In this document: positions 59,220-64,000 of the stretch, one piece after another
Layout: each line of letters opens with the position of its first letter
Numbering within the stretch: the stretch's first letter is position 1
Source: Alopecurus myosuroides
Taxonomy: Eukaryota; Streptophyta; Magnoliopsida; Poales; Poaceae
Assembly (NCBI GenBank): GCA_028641055.1
Contig: CM054061.1
Location: forward strand, 118,531,712 to 118,595,711
DNA: 64,000 nucleotides
Reading direction: 5' to 3'
Notes under the pieces: model-generated
What the model saw: only the letters and a program-made list of their open reading frames with translations
What the model was told of the DNA's origin: nothing
Databases searched by the model: none
Made by a program: the position numbers and the translations under genes

Positions 59220-59629
59220 ACCTTGGGGCGTTAGCATTGGTCTATGTCCTCTTTTGGTATCTTGATGCCAAAGAGGAAGAGACATCTATTCAGGAGCGTT
59301 GGGCATTTGCATGGGTTTTTTCTCTCTCAAGCCTTTCTATTGTTTTGTCATTTCATTTTGCTTGAGAGAGTTGTTATTTGTGGACTTCGTATGTTTATTA
59401 TTCGTATTGTGTGAACCTCGTTATGCATGGTGTAATACATGTGAACCCCGTGCTTTAATTCTATCGTATTTATGGGTTCCTTAATATTTGTGTTTAGCAA
59501 GTTTTGTCATTATCATCATATCTCTCTTGCTTAGTCCATTCAACATGAAGGGAGCATATCTCTAGGGGGAGCTCCGCCCATTTTGATTTTCACCTAGCGA
59601 TGCAAATGGTTGTGTTGTCATCAATTACC
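59220..59629 (+). other. 3' untranslated region of S
   Basis: AT-rich, with a 'agggggagctccgcc' block (59562-59577) and no gene. Leads to the polypurine tract. Confidence 0.55.
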
Positions 59630-59643
59630 AAAAAGGGGGAGAA
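59630..59643 (+). promoter_or_regulatory. Polypurine tract of S
   Basis: AAAAAGGGGGAGAA immediately precedes the LTR start TGAAAGATC; it primes plus-strand DNA synthesis. Confidence 0.85.
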
Positions 59644-60391
59644 TGAAAGATCATCTTCCATTTTGATAACTGTTGACAGCATAACTAAATGACTAATCTC
59701 TATTTTGAGCACATGAAGGGTTTGTTTGATACTTATCAAAATGCCAAAATACTCCCCATAATATTCTCAAAGGCATTAAATTATTTATCCAGAGGGAAAG
59801 AGCTCAAAAAGACAAGCTTGGAAAGCTCTTTCTACATGCAGCTTAGGTTCCAGTGAAACCACCGGTAGCTCCGCCCCTGCTGCTTCTCAGCACAATCTCA
59901 GGTGAGGGGTTCCGGTGGTGGTACCTCCACCAAACCCCCTTCGGGTGGCTCACAGCAGAGCCCAGAGCGGAGGCCACCGGTGGTATCGGTGGGCGGAACC
60001 TCCGGTGTTCCCACCGGTACCTCCGCGTGTCCAACTGAGCTACACGTGCGGGTTTTCTACCGGTGGAGCTATCGGTGGAGGTTCCGCCAAAACAGCGTTC
60101 GGGTGCATCACAACGGAGGCCAGGGTAGAATCCCAGTGGGCGGTACCTCCGCTAGAACCACCGGTACCTCCGCCATAGAAGAATCAGCTAAAAAGAAAAG
60201 GAGCCGCGTGGGCTCCAGATTGTGAAGACCACCGGTGGTACCGGTGCAAACACCGGTACCTCCGGTGCAGCATGGGAGTGGCCAATGGCCAGATTTGGGG
60301 AAGGGGTATTTAAAGCCCTTCCCCTACCTCTTAAATGCTAAGATTTTCATACTCTCTCTCTTAGCCATCAATGCAAGCTTCAATCTCCTAG

Positions 60392-60396
60392 ATATC
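60392..60396. repeat. Left TSD of the solo LTR (atatc)
   Basis: Repeated at 61624-61628. Confidence 0.9.
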
Positions 60397-60577
60397 TGAA
60401 AGTGCATTTTCGATCTCTCGATGTTTTGTGTGTTTGTTAACAACATAAAGAAGTTACTAACCGTATGTGCTACTTTGTCAAAGGATTTGGTCTTAAATCA
60501 GCATGTATATGGTGTCGAAGAAATGGTAAAGAAATCGAAGATCAACGGATTTTTTACGGCCTGAAACAGAGCTTCAA

Positions 60578-60835
60578 AGGGCAGCCCGGAATATTCCGGA
60601 CCAATCCAGGTGCCGGAATCTTTCCGGAACAATCTGGCCACAACGCGGAATTGTTTGGGTACAATCCGGATTTTTCCGGGTGTTTCCGGGACCCGGAATA
60701 TTCCGGGGCAATTCCGGCCTCAACGGGAAAATGTTCGGGTTGCATCCGGAATGATTCCGGGGCCATTCCGGCCATAAGGGGAAAAGTCTCTGGAGAAATC
60801 CGGAATGCTCCGGATTATTCCGGACCAATCCGTCC
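60578..60835 (+). repeat. Cluster of CCGGAA/TTCCGG palindromes in the solo LTR
   Basis: The exact palindrome CCGGAATATTCCGG occurs at 60586-60599 and 60693-60706, with near copies at 60746-60760 and 60800-60823 and about ten further CCGGAA/TTCCGG half-sites. The cluster ends about 45 bp before the TATA box, where enhancer sites would be. Confidence 0.8.
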
Positions 60836-60876
60836 TGGTCGCATTTTGGCAGAAAAACGGCTGGTTTGGTGGGGCC

Positions 60877-60885
60877 TATAAATAG
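60877..60885 (+). promoter_or_regulatory. TATA box of the solo LTR
   Basis: TATAAATAG on the plus strand in a GC-rich context, followed about 30 bp on by a pyrimidine-rich start region. Confidence 0.7.
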
Positions 60886-61623
60886 GGCCTCCCCTTCTTC
60901 CCCAAGGGTCAGCTCTCTCCAGCATTGAAGACTCCATTAATTGAGCTCACCCACCAAGCTAGATCTCTCTCCTCCTCCACCCTAACTTGTTGAAACTTTG
61001 AGTATTGAAGGAGAAGCCCCGGATCTACATCTTCACCAGCCGGTTTTCCATTTCCCCCTCAATAGCTTGAGGGATCTTTGCCTAGGGTTTCCTCTTGTGG
61101 AGAACCTAGGCTTCTTGCTACTCTTGGTGATTTGTGAGTGTTGGGAGCCCCCAATTTGGTTGTGGCTGTGTGCCCCAAACTTGTTTGTAAAGGACTCGAT
61201 CCCCGCCTCAAAGGGGTTCAATAGTGGAAGGTGAACTAGGCCTTTGTGGCGGAGTTCATCGGAGAATAGGGTGAGGCCTTTGTGGTGTTGAGTAGGCCTT
61301 CGTGGCGAGCTCCCACCCCTCCAACGAGACATACTCCCTTAACAAGGAGGAACTCGGGAATACATCGTGTCTCCGTGTGCTTCCATCGGTTACCTCGTTC
61401 CCCTCTCCTTACTTACTCATACTTGTAGCAGTTATTGTTGTACTAGTTGTATTAAGTGTTGTCCTAGTTGCATTAATTGCTTGCCTTGCCATATAGGTAA
61501 ATTCACCACTAGTTGCACTAACTAGAGAATTTACCTTCTTGTCAAACCTAAACCTTAAGAAAAATTAAAATTGGTCGTAGCACCTATTCACCCCCCCCTC
61601 TAGGTGCCCATACTTTACTTTCA

Positions 61624-61628
61624 ATATC
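61624..61628. repeat. Right TSD of the solo LTR (atatc)
   Basis: Partner of 60392-60396. Confidence 0.9.
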
Positions 61629-62254
61629 CCTCTCCAACCACCCAATCACTCCATAACTTTGTGGAGAGCTAGAGGAGACCTATATCCATGATTCCACCAA
61701 AGGAATTACAAATCCATTCACCACATCCTAGTAGATCTAGAATCCTACTTGAGGCCTAGAAACCTTAGTAGATCTTGTGCTTGTAGCTTCCACCTTGATG
61801 CAAAGAAGCTTTGGATTTTTTGAGAGCCTCCATCCATCTTGTGGAGTGTCCTCAACCTCATGTAAAGGTTGGTCAACGCCTTCAAGTAGACCTCATAGTG
61901 GAAACAAGAATCGCCCTCACCGAAGAAACTCAAGGAGAATAAGGTGTGCACAACCGTGCTATTGAGGAGCGCCTAGGTGGCTCCCCACCTCTCCAACGTA
62001 GACATACTTCCCTTGAGAAGGAACTACGGGAAACATATCCTTGTATCCTTGTTTACACTTGTGGTTTATCTTGTTACATTTTGTTTTACTTCCGTTGTGT
62101 ATCATATCTTGTATCACATAGGTTGCTCACCTAGATGCACATCTAGAGAACCTTGTATTACTTGTTTAGCCCAAACTAAAAAGGAAAAGAAGAAAATTTG
62201 GTAGTCAACCTATTCACCCCCGCTCTAGTTGACCATAGTGCACTTTCACAAAGG

Positions 62255-63210
62255 ATGGAAAGGAAGACTACCACAATGTTCCCGGTTGCTACTCTCCCAA
62301 TCCTCCTATCCCACATCCTCATATAAACAATATAGGCGACCACCCTAAAATTGATGTCCATTCTTTTGGTCAATGGCAATATTACATGAAAACTCACTTG
62401 AACTCTTCCTGCATTGAGATTTGGAGAGTCGCTCAAGATGGATACAAGCCTCATGGCGCCAAGAACTTGACAAGAAAAGAAGTGGTAGATTTACAACTCA
62501 ACTACACTGCTTTGAAAATGATTCAACAAGCCACGGGTGAAAAGATCATGCCGCATCTTCAAAAATACTCCACCACCAAAGAAACATGGGATGCTCTTCT
62601 CTCCATGTTTGAGGGCAATGAAAGCATGAAGAGGAATATGTATGATACCTTGAGAAATGAGGCCGAAGGGTTCTATATGCATGATGGTGAAAACCATGAG
62701 AACATGTACCGGAGACTCAAGACCCTTGCCAACGCCTTTAGTGGTCTTGGTGCCACACATGTGAATGATGCTTGGATCAAGAGGAAGTACGTGAGTGTTG
62801 TCATGCCATTTGACCCCATGGACTTGAAGAGAATTCAAGGAAGACACAACTATCACCTCATGACCTCAACCGAGGTGATGCAAGAGATGGCCTCCTTGCA
62901 AGTTCAAACAAAGCTGGCTCATGACATTTGTGCTCGTGCTATTAGAATGCACAAAGGGGCCTTCGTTGCTTTGAAGGCCAATATTGTGACCAAGATGGTG
63001 GATCAACAAGAAGTTGTTGAATCAAGAGTATGATCCCGTGCTTAAGGACTCCATTGCTCTTACCGTGCAAAAGTTTTGGAAGAATCCTCCATGGCCAAGG
63101 CATATGTTGAGGAGAAGACCAAGTCAAGCTATGGAAAGGAATAGACTCAAAAAGTGAGGGCTTGTTTCAATTTTCAAGACAAGTATCACTTTGTTGCCGA
63201 GTGCCCATTT
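62255..63210 (+). pseudogene. Broken copia (SIRE-like) Gag N-terminal half
   Basis: An ATG at 62255 (MERKTTTMFPVATLP) is followed by a stop. The gag frame resumes near 62330 and is open at 62386-63033, with the UBN2-type helices FGQWQYYMKTHL, TWDALLSMFEGNE, ENMYRRLKTLANAFSGL and DAWIKRKYVSVVMPF. The last two align with the start of S's gag at about 51460, but the sequences differ, so this is another subfamily. A degenerate CCHC segment near 63160 (YHFVAECPF) is cut by the next LTR. It lies 6 bases from the end of the S LTR, with no PBS or leader between. Confidence 0.82.
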
Positions 63211-64000
63211 TGTCGTGGTGGTATCACGGCAGACGCCATGGAATGGCTTAAGTGTTGGGGCCGATGGACGCTGGAGGTATCCGGGGAGGGATCGCACAGC
63301 GAGTAGCGCCGCGCTAAGGTGTCTCAATCACTGCAAACAACAAGATCTTACCCAGGGTTCAGGGCCCTCGTGTGGAGGTAACACCCATACTCCTGCCTTT
63401 CTCTCTATTCATGTGTAAACCGAGTAGCCACAGTACAGTGTATGCCACTATTCGAGTAGCCACTCTGCTGCTCTCTAGCTCTGGTGTTGTCTCTAGCAAA
63501 TAAATGCGAAGTGTGGCAACGTCCCTCGCGCAGGAGGGGGCAGGGCACCTTATATACTGGTGCCCAGCCGAATAAACAAAGACTAAAAGGTACGGTGAGG
63601 GGACTTGACAACTGTGACGATAGCACGCCTCCGAGATCTCGCGCGGAGAAGTGCCGCGCCGTACGGCTGACATCCCCTGTCCGCTCTGTCAGCCGCCCAG
63701 CGTAGACTTCCATCCCCTCTTGTCCCCTCAGTCCTTGACAGGACTGGACGGCCGCCTAACCCTGCGTCACTGATGATCACAAACCTAGTAAGTTGAACCG
63801 CACGCGGGTACGGATGCGGGATACGCGGGATCTTCTGTCAGAACGGCTCCATTGAGTTCTGGCCCGAGTACGATTGCCCTCCGTCTACTCAGGCCAACTT
63901 CTCTACTCGGACAAATGTAACTTCCTTGATATCTTCTCTTGGCCATTGCTGGGTACGGCCCGATAGAAACCTACCGGGTAGAAAGTACCGGGTAGCGCTC
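63211..64000 (-). mobile_element. LTR of another Tat-type element, cut by the window edge
   Basis: Starts TGTCGTGGTGGTATCACGGC, like the Y LTR end (TGTCGTGGGATAATCACGGC), and interrupts the copia gag. The orientation by that similarity is minus. It carries a minus-strand TATA box at 63548-63556. The rest is GC-rich with no gene; several frames here are composition effects. Confidence 0.7.
63548..63556 (-). promoter_or_regulatory. TATA box of the right-edge LTR
   Basis: The minus strand reads TATATAAGG, supporting minus-strand transcription of this element. Confidence 0.6.

Larger units (their letters stand above)
60397..61623 (+). mobile_element. Solo copia-type LTR, 1227 bp
   Basis: TGAAAGTGC...TACTTTCA with 7-bp inverted ends and a perfect 5-bp TSD atatc on both sides; no internal region. 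It is left by LTR-LTR recombination of a full element. It contains a TATA box (60877-60885) and a cluster of CCGGAA palindromes upstream of it. The similar ends (TGAAAG/CTTTCA) suggest a family related to its host LTR. Confidence 0.9.
51398..62248 (+). mobile_element. Ty1/copia element S (SIRE/Maximus-like), 5' part displaced by Z
   Basis: Plus-strand order: gag (5' end missing), protease, integrase, RT, RNase H, spacer, intron-containing extra gene, polypurine tract, 3' LTR. The order protease-integrase-RT is diagnostic of copia. The long gag with a CCHC knuckle and coiled coil and the extra 3' gene point to the SIRE/Maximus group. Many stops show it is old, in keeping with being the outermost host of the nest. 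Confidence 0.82.
59644..62248 (+). mobile_element. S 3' LTR, interrupted by a solo LTR
   Basis: Runs TGAAAG...CTTTCA; excluding the insertion (60397-61628) it is about 1.37 kb. The first part (59850-60270) is built from repeated accaccggt / ggtacctccgc motifs, and a TATTTAAA box (60306-60313) follows. The right part resumes at 61629 and ends gtgcactttca. No leader or PBS follows it. Confidence 0.8.

Noticed and set aside
63211..64000. Frames of 60-104 codons on both strands
   Set aside because: GC-rich LTR sequence with a TATA box; no frame has a domain or a conserved start.

Overview
This window looks like intergenic heterochromatin from a large-genome grass. The best fit is Pooideae, Triticeae-like, because the internal and LTR sequence at 12655-16796 and 50194-51397 has the character of the Sabrina/WHAM-type Athila elements of that group. 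That assignment is from memory of family style, not from a search. I see no host gene, tRNA, rRNA or CRISPR. Essentially everything is transposable-element sequence, with insertions nested up to four deep. Target-site duplications (TSDs), primer-binding sites (PBSs) and interrupted reading frames allow the order of events to be read.

Nesting, outermost first. A plus-strand Ty1/copia element of SIRE/Maximus type (called S here, from 51398 rightward) is split in gag by a minus-strand, RT-less Athila-type element (Z: 12655-16796, 46248-46274, 50194-51397). Z in turn received four things. (1) A Tekay/Del-like Ty3/gypsy element (T) that later became a rearranged tandem array at 1-12654. (2) A minus-strand Tat-type Ty3/gypsy element (X, 16797-46247, TSD cgtat). 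(3) A Helitron (46275-50193), only 27 bp from X. Within X sit (4a) an L1-type LINE in its 3' LTR (16898-24110, 16-bp TSD) and (4b) a younger Tat-type element (Y, 31547-41530, TSD acgct) inside X's reverse transcriptase. At the right, S's 3' LTR (59644-62248) carries a solo copia LTR (60397-61623, TSD atatc). It is followed directly by a broken copia gag and then by the LTR of another Tat-type element running off the edge.

The left 13 kb is not a simple element. Three copies of the order pol - PBS - LTR - 495 bp of flanking Athila DNA lie in tandem, and each is truncated differently. The middle unit keeps an uninterrupted 1395-codon gag-pol frame, but its C-terminal chromodomain region is lost and the frame stops inside captured Athila DNA. 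One deletion junction at 11175-11217 carries a 20-bp templated filler.

The most interesting content is a pair of intron-containing genes encoded antisense to the Tat elements. X carries one at 25126-28272 (six exons, three in-frame TAGs). Y carries one at 33214-36392 (eight exons, no stop, every intron GT-AG, every phase consistent, 844 aa). Each has a plus-strand TATA box upstream. They share an order of parts: an N-terminal region resembling the 'putative gypsy type transposon' (Transposase_28) family, an acidic/low-complexity middle, a coiled coil and a helical C-terminus. Y keeps only gag-protease and this antisense gene; RT, RNase H and integrase are gone, with a break just inside RT. 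Its LTRs differ at two positions by eye. The copia S has an analogous sense-strand, intron-containing extra gene downstream of pol (57519-59219).
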